A stretch of DNA of 64,000 bases from Trichomonas vaginalis G3 (Eukaryota; Parabasalia; Trichomonadida; Trichomonadidae), in contig NC_067207.1 of assembly GCF_026262505.1 (NCBI RefSeq), positions 9,950,082-10,014,081 on the forward strand, given 5' to 3'. The notes beneath the pieces are model-generated. The model saw only the letters and a program-made list of their open reading frames with translations. It did not search any database and was not told where the DNA came from. Within the stretch, counting starts at the first letter, position 1. Every line of letters starts with the position of its first letter. This document shows positions 1-9,966 of the stretch, in pieces. A program made the position numbers and the translations under genes.

Positions 1-2919
1 TGCATCAGAATCATCCGACTTTTCTGGAAGACTCTGTTCTGTTGATTGTTCTTCATAAATTTTGTTTAAGTACTTTAGTTCTGATTTTCTTTTAAGTTTT
101 ACAAAGACAGTGAATGCACCATAAGCTAGAAAACCAAAACAAGCAATAGATATAATGATAATAATTGCCTTAGTGAAATTGTCTAATATGTGCTTTCTGG
201 CAATATAGAAAGTTGTTATATTGTTCTCCGTCATGCATTCAATATCAATTAGTTTTTCTTTCTTAAATTGATTATTCATTTTCCAATTTTTACACTTTGC
301 ATTGGTGATCTTTAGAACAGGAACTTTGATATCTGCTATATTGTTGTTGACACCAAATATTTCATCATCAACTAGATTGAAATCAATTTTCCCTTTTATC
401 GATCCATAGTATTCCATTTCAATATATGGAATGGAAGTGGCACTAAGATTTATTTCTAATTTTGCTGCTTTTTTAGGCTTGTAAATTATATTCAAGAGAG
501 AAAATTGGTCAAAATTCATTTGAGAAATCGAAACATTTCCAATGTATTGATAATTTTTATATCCAAAACTCACTTCATCACCTACGACGAATCCAGATTC
601 AATATGTCCTGAAGGATCTATCCTTAAATTCAGGACATTAATTTCATTTCCAAGAACGAAATTCAAACTATTATTAATAGTTATATTATCGAAGTAAATT
701 GTATCATTATTTAGGATAAGAAATTCCGTTTCAGATGATATGCTGAAGATAATTGGTATTTTTCCAGTTATACTTCGAAAAGCAACAATTCCACAAGGAT
801 CAATTTTCAATTTATTTGTTGCAGATGGATTCATTGAATTAATAATTATATAAGAACGTGGATTCGTGTTAATTAGATTTAAAAATCCTGGTGACTGATA
901 ATTAAGATTGATTTCGGTGTTCCAAGCTAAGTTGTTATCAATTGTAATTGTTTCATTATTTATAAAACTCATGTGGTCAATTTTGATTGTTTCTTCTTCA
1001 AATGAAATAATTTTTGGAGAATAGTTAAGCAATTCATATTTCGTTGTTATTAAATTGTCTTTGATAAATGAAGATGATTGATCAAATTTAATTTCATCTG
1101 CAGAAAATTTGGAATTAACATTGGAATTTCTCAAGATTAAAGTTTCACATTCAATTTCATTGCTGAAATATGCATTTATTCCGATTAATTCCAATGTAAT
1201 GAAAGATGTTCCAATGATTGTTAAATCCAGTTGGCTTGAATTGGAATTAATCCATTCTATAGCTACATTTTTATGACATTGTGAAAGATCAATAGTATCT
1301 GCGTTATTCATCACAAAGAAGATATTAACTGATGATGATTCATTTGCATAATATTTGTCAAAATTCATGTTTTGAATATATTGTGATGGACAATTTTTAT
1401 TACTTGACTGAACATGACACATTTTTAGATTTTCTTTATATTGATTATTATCAATTCTCTTCAAATCAATACAATATTCTCCTTTTGTTTCAGATTCATG
1501 ATTTAAAATATCATATATCATAATGGAATCTTCATAAGAGAATCTGATTCTATTATTTTTAATGAAATCCTTTTGATGACTACAAATAAAGTTTGAATAG
1601 TAAGTTGAACCTGATTTAAGAACAAAACCGAGATTTTTTTGAGAATCATTGATAAAGTTATCTATTTGTAAAGTATTATTTGTTGGATGAGCAAATGTCA
1701 TTGTCATGTTATTTACAATTTCTACATTTTGGAAGTAAGAATGAACTCCAGAGCATCTAAAATTTATTCCATCCAATACGTAATGACCGTAAAAGTATGA
1801 ATTGGAAAAATTAGCACCATTATTTAATCCAACAACAATTTCACTAGATTTTATTGTTGATTTTCTAATATCTGAATAAACTAGTTCAACTTTATAATTA
1901 TTATGTTGTGTTGAAATGAATGTTATGTTTGAATTAAATGAATCTAACCTTTGTATATAAGAATTATTGCTAAATTCGAAAGTTGCATTTGAATTAACTA
2001 AATCAAAATTAATTAAATTCGGCTTTATATTTGACTCAAAATTGATATCATTAAAAGCATGAACATAAAATTGAACATTCTGATGGTCAATTAAATAATA
2101 ATCGAAGTTATTTGATCGAAAATTAACAGCATATACATTTGTTGGTTCTATTAAATTGAAATGGATTGATGAATCATGAATTGCTCGAGAAATAAAATAT
2201 TTACTTAATATGAGATTACGATTAGGAGCAATCATGTTAATTGTCATGTTTACTGAACATTGGAATGGATTAATTTGTATTTTGTTGTCTTTTCCAAGTA
2301 AAATTGAAAAACCTCGAAAAACAGCACCAAAATCGATATTCTCTGTGGAGTTGATTATGTCTATATCAACATTGGATGAAATTGATTTGAACTCAATTGT
2401 GGATTGAATGTTTTCAACTGATGAATTACTTATAATTTGAAATTTTGAAGTTTGAAGATTAAGATATGGTGGTAATGATGTTAAATCAGATGAAATACTG
2501 TTGCATGAGATGAGAAATTCTTTTTCTAAATTAAATTTTGTATTTATCAAAATTAAGTCTTTTGCTGAGAGATGGAAGCTGTTCATATAAATCATGATGT
2601 TCATTAATGTGATATCATAAGAAAAATAGTATGCGAGTGCATCAAATTTTAATTTTGTGTCTTGATTTAAACCGACGATTGAAAAATTGCAACTAAATCC
2701 AAGTCTGATTGTATCGAAAAATGTATTATCTTGTACAATAGAATCTGCAATATTGAAAATAACAACTGTATCGTTTTCTATCTTTCTTTTTAAATCATCC
2801 CAATCTGAATAATTGTGAATTGGAACTTTTATATCATCTTTTGGACAGAGGTTCTCACTTTTTGTATAGATGCAGCAGGAAATGCAATTGGATATTGCAA
2901 AAAGAAGAAAAATCACCAT
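1..2919 (-). CDS. Large type I membrane surface protein, C-terminal end outside the window
   Basis: An open frame of 973 codons starts at an ATG at 2919 and runs off the left edge, so the stop is not seen. The N-terminus is a clear signal peptide (M-V-I-F-L-L-F-A-I-S then Cys-rich up to about residue 20). The next ~890 residues are rich in Asn, Ser, Ile and N-x-S/T sequons and look like repeated short beta-rich segments, as in an extracellular stalk. One hydrophobic segment (about residues 916-940, bases 105-175) is followed by Lys-Leu-Lys-Arg-Lys and an acidic tail, giving a type I topology with a cytoplasmic tail of at least 33 residues. I do not recognise a named family; it is not BspA/LRR-like. 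Function (adhesion or surface coat) is only an inference from topology. Confidence 0.75.
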   Translation of the reverse strand, partial: MVIFLLFAISNCISCCIYTKSENLCPKDDIKVPIHNYSDWDDLKRKIENDTVVIFNIADSIVQDNTFFDTIRLGFSCNFSIVGLNQDTKLKFDALAYYFSYDITLMNIMIYMNSFHLSAKDLILINTKFNLEKEFLISCNSISSDLTSLPPYLNLQTSKFQIISNSSVENIQSTIEFKSISSNVDIDIINSTENIDFGAVFRGFSILLGKDNKIQINPFQCSVNMTINMIAPNRNLILSKYFISRAIHDSSIHFNLIEPTNVYAVNFRSNNFDYYLIDHQNVQFYVHAFNDINFESNIKPNLINFDLVNSNATFEFSNNSYIQRLDSFNSNITFISTQHNNYKVELVYSDIRKSTIKSSEIVVGLNNGANFSNSYFYGHYVLDGINFRCSGVHSYFQNVEIVNNMTMTFAHPTNNTLQIDNFINDSQKNLGFVLKSGSTYYSNFICSHQKDFIKNNRIRFSYEDSIMIYDILNHESETKGEYCIDLKRIDNNQYKENLKMCHVQSSNKNCPSQYIQNMNFDKYYANESSSVNIFFVMNNADTIDLSQCHKNVAIEWINSNSSQLDLTIIGTSFITLELIGINAYFSNEIECETLILRNSNVNSKFSADEIKFDQSSSFIKDNLITTKYELLNYSPKIISFEEETIKIDHMSFINNETITIDNNLAWNTEINLNYQSPGFLNLINTNPRSYIIINSMNPSATNKLKIDPCGIVAFRSITGKIPIIFSISSETEFLILNNDTIYFDNITINNSLNFVLGNEINVLNLRIDPSGHIESGFVVGDEVSFGYKNYQYIGNVSISQMNFDQFSLLNIIYKPKKAAKLEINLSATSIPYIEMEYYGSIKGKIDFNLVDDEIFGVNNNIADIKVPVLKITNAKCKNWKMNNQFKKEKLIDIECMTENNITTFYIARKHILDNFTKAIIIIISIACFGFLAYGAFTVFVKLKRKSELKYLNKIYEEQSTEQSLPEKSDDSDA

Positions 2920-3644
2920 GTAGAAAAAAAAATTATCGATCAAAGTTCGCAAAAAATCTTTTAAGGTTTATCAATTAAAAATGATAAATTTATTATTATT
3001 GTAGCATAGCATAAAAAATGTCAAATTTAAACGACGATATGTCAGATCCGCCACAATAGCAGTCAGAATAAAAGTCAATTGAACTATTGATATCTCTTGT
3101 CGTTTATCATAGACTATTTGAAAACTTTTCTTTAAATTGCTATTAATTTCTCCAAATCTGCTGTGATCAGTGGAAAAGATTGCGGAGAGAGATTTTGCTA
3201 TATGAGAGTTTTAATACATGAAATCAGAGTATACATATCATATGTATATATCAAGAGAATAAAAAGATTTTAAAATTTATATAAGTAAATCACACTCTAA
3301 TGACCATTTCAGTAATTCACCAATTATCAGAACAAGTAAATAAATTAATTATATATACTTTAATCTTTGATATTGCATGAGTTTTTGATTCTCCTGATAC
3401 ATTTTTCGTATTATAGAATAATAATGCAAAGATGTGTTTGGGTTTTTGATCAGATTGATCTATAGTATTTATTTCATGCCAATAGATCTTAAAATTTAGT
3501 ATAGAAGTAAATTCAAATTTCAAATTGACGGAATCCATTTTAAATTCTTATAAAATTGAAATATTTATATAATAATATCTTTATTGTATTAATATCATCC
3601 AAAAATACTCATAAATTTATAGGAGAGCATTTTTTTTGGATCGA
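2920..3644. other. AT-rich intergenic region between divergent genes
   Basis: About 725 bases separate the divergently oriented surface-protein gene (minus) and the nucleoporin-like gene (plus). A 73-codon open frame at 3317-3538 (minus) has random composition and no recognisable motif, so it is not called. A TCATAAATT stretch about 35 bases before the plus-strand ATG is a weak Inr-like candidate. Confidence 0.5.
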
Positions 3645-6230
3645 ATGTGGTCTAATGATGCTTTTGGCAACGCACCATCTGCTTCGATCTGCGAAAAGGT
3701 CATAAAATATATAGAGTATCTTAAAAACCCAACATCTTCAGATACAAATCCTGTCTATACACAGCCAAATACGACATTTAAATTTGATAACGAAACATCC
3801 TTCGAAAATGATCTTGAAAAGATAATCAATGGTAAAGAAATGATAAATACAGGATGGGTTCAAGAATTACAAAGCTTTTGGGTCTCAACTTTTAAAAAAT
3901 TATATATCTTTCACTATAAATTATCTCCTTGCTTCAGCGCTGAAGTTGAAAGACCAGTTGTAGCTGTATCCTTCATTTCTGGGCTTTTTGTTGCACTTCA
4001 TGAAAATTCAATTTCATTATTTACAGAAGAACTTCATCCAATTCAATCTACTTATACAATCCCTAAAGGAGTATCTATTACCTCATCATATGGTAAGATT
4101 ATTGGATGCTCTGATGGTTATATTCGTGAAATTATTTTAAATCCAAGCAAAAACCACGTAACAATCAAACAATCAGCGGGAAATTCAATCGATGAAATCA
4201 AAAAGATCATAGAAACACGCAATTATTACGTTACTTTATCTAAAAATAGTACAATTTCAATTTTCAACAGAGCCAACCTTAGCCGCATCCATTATTTCAG
4301 ACTGAAAAATATCATAAACATATGGACGGTTTCAGATGACATCATTTCTGCGTTTGATAGAACAATAATTTTATATACAATAAATCTTCAGTCTCCGAAG
4401 CATCCACAGGTCCAGCCATCACACCAACTTCTTGCTTCAGCATGTTCAACTCAAGCAATCTGGTCTGGAGGCTTTCTTACCGTTGTAGATCCAAATTCTT
4501 CATTTGACCAACTTACAACCGTCAGATTCCATCCAACTCCGTCTTACACGACAACCGCTCAATTTGGCGTCATCCATTTGATCGCTCCTCTTTCTTTTGG
4601 CGTTGTTGCGTTGACATCAGCCGGAATTATCCAAATTCGAGCTGTAAATGACTTCACAAGACCGGATGAGGATATCTGGGCCTTCCCTGTTGCTGTGGCT
4701 CCAATGTGGAACGTTCCTATTGGCCAATGTTGCAAATCTGAAGAATTTGTCAGAACTTTGCAAGAAACCAAGTGCGATGCATCTAAATACGTTCTTCAGA
4801 TATTAGATGATGTTGCATTGATGGAAAAAACACAGTTCGCTTCAGATTTCTTAGGAAAATTATTGAATATTTATTTCTCTGAAGAAAGAGTTGTTTCATA
4901 CTCAAGATTGCGCAAAGTAGCCTTCAGTGTTAGATTGAGCATGACAGAAATCGATAAATCCTTCGCAAAGTCCCCGATTTGCGAATTGATCTCAAAAGCA
5001 GATTGCGGAGATTCGACTTCTGAGCATCTCGCGTTATCATCTATCGAAGCTGCATCAGAATCTGGCTCTGTTCCTGCAGAATTCCCAATTCTTTCAGATT
5101 TCTTATACAGATATCGTCATTTTGACCTTCTTATCGACGCTCTGTGCAACTGGGCCAATGTTTTATACCCAGATTCGCTTGCTATTGATTACGAAAATGC
5201 CAATTTCCCTCAAAATTCCCCAGATGATACTGCATCTTTCCAACTCCGCCTTCTTGTCCTCCGCCGCTTGAATCCTCTTATCAATCTCGCAGTAAGAGAT
5301 GAAGAGGCATTCGAATCTGTTATGCGCGCCGTTAAAAAACACGGAATTACTTTTCAATATTACTTGGCCTCGTATTTGAATGTGGACATGGATGAAGAGT
5401 CCTGCGTCAAATTCGATTTCCAAGAACTTTCCGCCCATTTGCAGCGCTTAAACAGCCTCTATCTCCCTGCATTGCTTATTAAGAGAGGACAAATACTCGA
5501 TGCTTACCTGGAATTCATCAGATTGGCCATAGAAGATATAGAGACAATTTCTATCGATAAGAGGATTGAATTACTTGATCGCGCAATCAAGATTTCACCT
5601 GAAGGATCAGATAATTTAAAGGCAAAGCAATATCTTCTTGCCGCAGAGATCCTCCACGAATACATAACAAACAATTCTTCATTAAAGAGGAACTTCTTCG
5701 CAGAAGAACCCAAAAAATTGATACAAACTCTAAAAGATTACGGAGAACTCTCTCTTGCAGTTCAATTATCATCAGCATTAGGCACTCCAAGGAAGGATAT
5801 TGTTGACCAGTACACAAAGAACTGCACAGCTAAAGAGTTGGCTGAGTTATTGGCAAAAATTAGAGGAGTTGGCTGCGAAACTTTGTCAGAAAAGGCAATT
5901 GCAAAGAGCTTTTTCTCACAACACGATGGAGTTGTCGCTGCAAAGGATATGGTAGAAAATGGAGTATCTCCTTCTATCGTATTTGACTTGATAAACGAGT
6001 GTCCAAATTCTGTCACATTGTTCGCAAATAACATTGAAACTCTTTCTGTCATCATTCAAAATTGGACACAAATTTTGCCAATTGACAGATGTAAAGTGTC
6101 AGATTTGATTTCAAAGGTAATTGTAGAGATGGACGCCAGAGGAGAAGGCGAAAAGGCAGAAATAGCAAGGAAATGGCTACCTCTTTGCACCCTAGAAGAA
6201 AGTTTTACTGATATCTGGGATAAAATCTAA
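3645..6230 (+). CDS. Nup155/Nup170-like nucleoporin
   Basis: Encodes 861 residues from the first in-frame ATG (3645); the frame stays open nine bases further to a TTG, which is not a likely start. The first ~380 residues look like a Nup133/Nup155-type beta-propeller: G-W-V-Q-E-L near residue 70, repeated hydrophobic strands, and G-C-S-D-G-Y-I-R-E-I followed by an S-I-F-N blade-like segment. The rest is an alpha-helical solenoid; S-I-D-K-R-I-E-L-L-D-R-A-I about three quarters along resembles the conserved 'QRIEYLSRA' segment of Nup155. Metazoan Nup155 has about 1,390 residues, so this copy is compact. Expected role: inner-ring scaffold of the nuclear pore. The family call rests on remembered motifs; a generic propeller/solenoid protein remains possible. 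Confidence 0.62.
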   Translation: MWSNDAFGNAPSASICEKVIKYIEYLKNPTSSDTNPVYTQPNTTFKFDNETSFENDLEKIINGKEMINTGWVQELQSFWVSTFKKLYIFHYKLSPCFSAEVERPVVAVSFISGLFVALHENSISLFTEELHPIQSTYTIPKGVSITSSYGKIIGCSDGYIREIILNPSKNHVTIKQSAGNSIDEIKKIIETRNYYVTLSKNSTISIFNRANLSRIHYFRLKNIINIWTVSDDIISAFDRTIILYTINLQSPKHPQVQPSHQLLASACSTQAIWSGGFLTVVDPNSSFDQLTTVRFHPTPSYTTTAQFGVIHLIAPLSFGVVALTSAGIIQIRAVNDFTRPDEDIWAFPVAVAPMWNVPIGQCCKSEEFVRTLQETKCDASKYVLQILDDVALMEKTQFASDFLGKLLNIYFSEERVVSYSRLRKVAFSVRLSMTEIDKSFAKSPICELISKADCGDSTSEHLALSSIEAASESGSVPAEFPILSDFLYRYRHFDLLIDALCNWANVLYPDSLAIDYENANFPQNSPDDTASFQLRLLVLRRLNPLINLAVRDEEAFESVMRAVKKHGITFQYYLASYLNVDMDEESCVKFDFQELSAHLQRLNSLYLPALLIKRGQILDAYLEFIRLAIEDIETISIDKRIELLDRAIKISPEGSDNLKAKQYLLAAEILHEYITNNSSLKRNFFAEEPKKLIQTLKDYGELSLAVQLSSALGTPRKDIVDQYTKNCTAKELAELLAKIRGVGCETLSEKAIAKSFFSQHDGVVAAKDMVENGVSPSIVFDLINECPNSVTLFANNIETLSVIIQNWTQILPIDRCKVSDLISKVIVEMDARGEGEKAEIARKWLPLCTLEESFTDIWDKI

Positions 6231-7369
6231 GAAGATATATATATATTATTGTGATTACATAGAAGTTTGATATCAATCGATTAAGAATCAAAAACCATTT
6301 TTAAAAATGTATTTTTTAAGACATAATTTTGATATTTTTCACTTAATTTTTTTTTCGCATTTGAAACAACAGCTTATTTGGATGAGTAGTTATAATTCAT
6401 CCATACAGTAGTCTTGTTTATAAGTTATACGTCTATGAATAAACTTATTAAAAATTTAATAAATTTTCTTCGAAAATGTGGAAAAGTATAACCTAATTTA
6501 ATTCATTCATGAGTATCGTCAATTTTATTAAGAAATGAATGTATAAAATATCATATTTAGAATAAAAAAATCAAATTCAAAATAAATCAATTGAAAATTT
6601 GAAGTAAATATATGAAAATTTAATCAAATGTTCGGAAATGTACTAGTTTGTTGAATGTTCATTTTAATGTTTGAGTTTTTAAGTAAGTTCGTGAAAAATT
6701 TATGAAATTTTTATTGCAATTCATGTTTGAGAGCAAATATGCATATGATTTTGAAATACAGTCGATTTAGCGGTTATATTACAGTAAAATGTTTCGTTTG
6801 CGCTTTTAAATAATATTTCAATTTCTGGTAAATCGTATTCTATATATTTGAATCGAATCGTGAACTTGAATTTTCCGACCAAGAAAATAGTACGGACTGA
6901 AAGCTAGATTGACAATTAGATATTGCAATAAGTGATTTTCTAAAACTAAGGTTTGGAAAATTTTTTACATTCAATTTTGACACAAGGTCCGTCAGAAGCA
7001 AAAAAATCCAGAGTTAGGAATAACTTAATTTTATGTTTAAATATGAATATAGAATGAGATTTAGGTCTAAAAATTATCATTATTTTATCAAATTAATTCC
7101 CTGATTAAAATAGGTCAGAGGGATAAAATTATCAGAAAATGCATATTAGAGGAGGAAAACGAATTACGATTAAAAATAAATTGAATAATCTTCAGAAATG
7201 TGACCAAGAATTAATGATTCAAAATTGTTAACGTATTTAAGATATTTGAATGCTGCGTGATCATTTCGATTTTCCTAAATCTAAAATAACGTTATTAGTA
7301 ATATTTTTAAAAGCAGATTCTATTCAAAACTTTTTTCAAAAATTGAAAAATCTGAGAATGTCAGAACTG
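6231..7369. other. AT-rich intergenic region, nothing recognised
   Basis: About 1.1 kb with homopolymer A and T runs, no open frame of interest on either strand and no repeat that I can see. Confidence 0.5.
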
Positions 7370-7377
7370 TCACTTTT
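7370..7377 (+). promoter_or_regulatory. Inr-like initiator TCACTTTT
   Basis: TCACTTTT fits the trichomonad initiator (TCA+1 Y then T/A) and lies about 30 bases before the ATG at 7402. The same octamer stands 10-45 bases before the start of several other genes in the window (enolase, Tom36/46-like gene, ankyrin locus B). Confidence 0.55.
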
Positions 7378-7401
7378 GGTTGTTTAGTTTCACGAAGGCT
7401 C

Positions 7402-8187
7402 ATGCTAATTTACTTATTCTTCTCTTCCGTTAACTCATGGACGCCTTCGTTCCATCAAGCCTTCGCATCATATTACGCAGATTCCCATTTTCCTAACATA
7501 ACGAAATCCCAAAGAGAAAGTTTTTTATTGGGAGCAATGTATGCAGACGGTGTTGATAAGTCTATTTCGCACTTCGTACGCCCAATTGTAAGAGAATTGA
7601 ATTCTATTACAAATCGTCAATCAAACCTTTATTGGTTCTTACTTGGAATTTTTACTCATATTTCTATAGATACATTTGCTCATTCTGGCTTAGAAAATTC
7701 GTTTATTGTTCCACGCGGATTAAAGCATCATCTTTCCGAGCTCGTTGTCTGTTCTTGGGCTCATAGAAATCTCAATACTCAATATATAACATTATCGCAA
7801 GAACTGAAGAACCAGATTACAGGAATTGGAATCGGCTTTAAGAAATCATTCCGTTACATGTATCCAATTTGCTATTTCTTTGCAAAATTTTTGCCGGCTC
7901 ATTGGTTCCTTCCTTACATACATCAGAGTTCTTGCCCGGTTCATAATTACAAAGAAGCTGATTGCACGTTCAGAAGACATTTAGATGCTATGGTTAAGGC
8001 TACAGAGACATTAATTTCTTTATCTCACGATGCAACACTAAATGAGATTGATGTCAAGACTATTGTCTTAGAGCAACTTAATTCCATTCAATGCTGCAAT
8101 ATAGATGGCGCCCAAAACCAAATGGAGCCTCTTTTATTAAATGAGCATCCATTTCCATTAGCCCCAATGCATGCGAGCTATTTATAA
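7402..8187 (+). CDS. Secreted zinc-dependent phospholipase C/D-like protein
   Basis: Encodes 261 residues. The N-terminus (M-L-I-Y-L-F-F-S-S-V) is a short signal-peptide-like stretch. The family pattern of zinc phospholipase C / N-terminal GPI-phospholipase D is visible: an early His (H18, D27, H29), then L-L-G-A-M-Y-A-D-G (Asp49) with H57, and the hallmark H-x3-D-x3-H at H86, D90, H94 in 'FTHISIDTFAH'. Further His occur at H109, H110 and H121. These residues normally bind the zinc cluster. The length matches a lone catalytic domain without the beta-propeller of animal GPI-PLD. Likely substrate is a phospholipid or GPI anchor at the surface or in lysosomes; substrate is inference. The Inr at 7370 supports this start. 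Confidence 0.7.
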   Translation: MLIYLFFSSVNSWTPSFHQAFASYYADSHFPNITKSQRESFLLGAMYADGVDKSISHFVRPIVRELNSITNRQSNLYWFLLGIFTHISIDTFAHSGLENSFIVPRGLKHHLSELVVCSWAHRNLNTQYITLSQELKNQITGIGIGFKKSFRYMYPICYFFAKFLPAHWFLPYIHQSSCPVHNYKEADCTFRRHLDAMVKATETLISLSHDATLNEIDVKTIVLEQLNSIQCCNIDGAQNQMEPLLLNEHPFPLAPMHASYL

Positions 8188-8603
8188 GATATATGTTGTT
8201 TGTTTTTTAAATACCTTAATTGTATTTTAATTTTTACTTAATTTTTCCACTGATTTCGCTTTTATTTCCGTTTAGTTTATTTCGAATGGGAGTGAGGCCT
8301 CCTAATATGAACTTGAAACCTTTATGAATGGGTTCTATACATATGCAGCATTTCTAACTGAAAAGGTTGAATACGTATTACGAAATACACGAATCTATTT
8401 CAAAAGGCAATGAAGAAGCATGGTTTATATGTATGTATCATAAAATTAATATACACTTTTAAAGGAAATACGTCAAATTTCAACTCAAAAATAAAATCAA
8501 GAAATTTTTCACATATCATTGTTATTATTAGCCAATTCCATTAATGAAGATATGTGTAGTATAATTACAAATGTTTTGATAACAAAGCATCATCATTCCG
8601 TCA

Positions 8604-8746
8604 TGCGACTTTGCAAAGATATTCTAATTTAAAAAGTTCAGATGAAGAAAAGCCACATCATATTGCACCATTGGGCAAATATCAATGCAAAAGATTCTCA
8701 TGGCGAAACTCCTCTTAGTTATGCTGTTGACTAAAAATAATAAAGG
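8604..8746 (+). pseudogene. Ankyrin-repeat relic, left of the Mutator-like insertion
   Basis: In one plus frame the bases 8643-8733 read M-K-K-S-H-I-I-L-H-H-W-A-N-I-N-A-K-D then S-H-G-E-T-P-L-S-Y-A-V-D and stop. This is a degraded ankyrin repeat (consensus HGANINAKD..GETPLHYAV). Another frame upstream (around 8604-8640) still resembles 'LHYATL'. No intact gene remains. It continues after the transposon at 11511, so the transposon landed in an already decaying ankyrin sequence or helped break it. Confidence 0.6.
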
Positions 8747-8755
8747 GAATTTCGA
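8747..8755. repeat. 9-bp target-site duplication, left copy
   Basis: GAATTTCGA directly precedes the left terminal inverted repeat and is identical to 11502-11510 after the right one. Nine bases is the usual Mutator-superfamily duplication length. Confidence 0.8.
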
Positions 8756-8820
8756 GAAACGATATGAAAAGCAGACTTTTTTTTCGTACTCCCTCTCAAT
8801 TTTTTTCCAGTTTTCGTACT
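8756..8820 (+). repeat. Left terminal inverted repeat of the MULE
   Basis: About 65 bases, near-perfect inverted match to 11436-11501; differences are a handful of substitutions and the length of a T run. It contains a T8 tract followed by CGTAC and the palindromic-looking GTACGAAAA core on the opposite strand. Confidence 0.8.
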
Positions 8821-9248
8821 CATATGGTATTATATGTTTATAATAATGATAGAGCTTCCGCTATACAGCAGCATTAAAATATAGCTGTATTGTGATTATC
8901 TCCTTGAATTTGAGAGGATTCTAAGTTTAATGTCAAGATAATCTCAATTGAATTTAGCATGGAAGCAATATATTTACTATCGTATGATTGTTCATGATAG
9001 ATCTATGCTTGTTTTACATTAATTTACGAAATCTTATCAAAATAGCGTATCACAGGAAGTTGAATAATTATATCTTTTAAAAAATTGTGTTCTATTATGG
9101 TTACAATTGGTATTCTTTATTAATATGACTGGGATCTCTATGTTGGCTCAGAAATATGAAATATAATCAAGATTGAAGGATGAATATAATTCTATGAGTG
9201 TGATAAAGTTGATAAATATTTTTGTTGCATACTATATCTCTATGTCCA

Positions 9249-9363
9249 TGCAGATACGTACTCAGATCGGGAGAATCTCTCACTTTTGTTCCGCAATGTG
9301 ACATTGGGAACAAAGTTTCCGATCTGAGTACATATTTGCAGGGTCTTGCAATGGCACCCTGCA
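9249..9363. repeat. Paired hairpins: 22-bp-arm hairpin followed by 8-bp-arm hairpin
   Basis: Arms 9249-9270 and 9319-9340 are complementary at 20 of 22 positions (core GTACTCAGATCGG / CCGATCTGAGTAC). They are followed at once by a short stem TGCAGGGT (9337-9344) / ACCCTGCA (9356-9363). The left half (about 9250-9302) is then repeated directly at 9361-9413, 111-112 bases on. Open frames crossing this stretch are by-products of the repeats. Confidence 0.7.
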
Positions 9364-9430
9364 AGTACGTACTCAAATCGGGAGAATCTCTCACATTTGT
9401 TCCGCAATGTGAGATTCGATATTCGATTCT

Positions 9431-9603
9431 CGAAAGGAGTTTACATTTGCAATATACTGTCATATTATATTGCAATTATAAACCCCTTTCGAAGAAAGCT
9501 TATTTTTTCATATCTCAATTTTGCTATAGAAATTTGATTCTCGAAAGGAGGTTAAGAGTGCAATGTTATACCATATAATATTGCAATCGTAAACTCCTTT
9601 CTA
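9431..9603. repeat. Two related long hairpins about 112 bases apart
   Basis: CGAAAGGAGTTTAC... pairs with ...TAAACCCCTTTCG (9431-9455 with 9466-9491), and a diverged second copy CGAAAGGAGGTTA... pairs with ...TAAACTCCTTTC (9542-9603). The spacing equals that of the preceding hairpin cluster, so both appear to derive from one ~112-base hairpin repeat. Confidence 0.65.
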
Positions 9604-9905
9604 AAGTATCTTCTTTATAATATAATTTTATTTTCTCATTCTTCTTTTAACTAGTAAATTTTATTCACAATTTAATCTAAATCATAAACATTCATGTTTT
9701 GTCGATATGTTTTTTAACTCAAATCGTTTTTTCTTATCAAATTTTGTATTTTTTCTATTCATTTTCAGTTTTTTGAATTTTTTTTGGAAATTTTTATTCA
9801 ATTTCAATATAATTTAATTCTATTTCAAATGTATTATAATTTTATTCATCTTTATATTTTTAATTTTTGAATTCATACGATAATTATTCATTCAATTTTT
9901 AAATG

Positions 9906-9958
9906 AATGTTTTGATGGGATGAGCTTACTGATAATAGACTCATCCCATCAAAACATT
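9906..9958. repeat. Perfect 19-bp-arm inverted repeat
   Basis: AATGTTTTGATGGGATGAG at 9906-9924 is exactly complementary to 9940-9958, with a 15-base loop. It stands directly before the GC-rich hairpin array. Confidence 0.75.
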
Positions 9959-9966
9959 CCCTTGAA

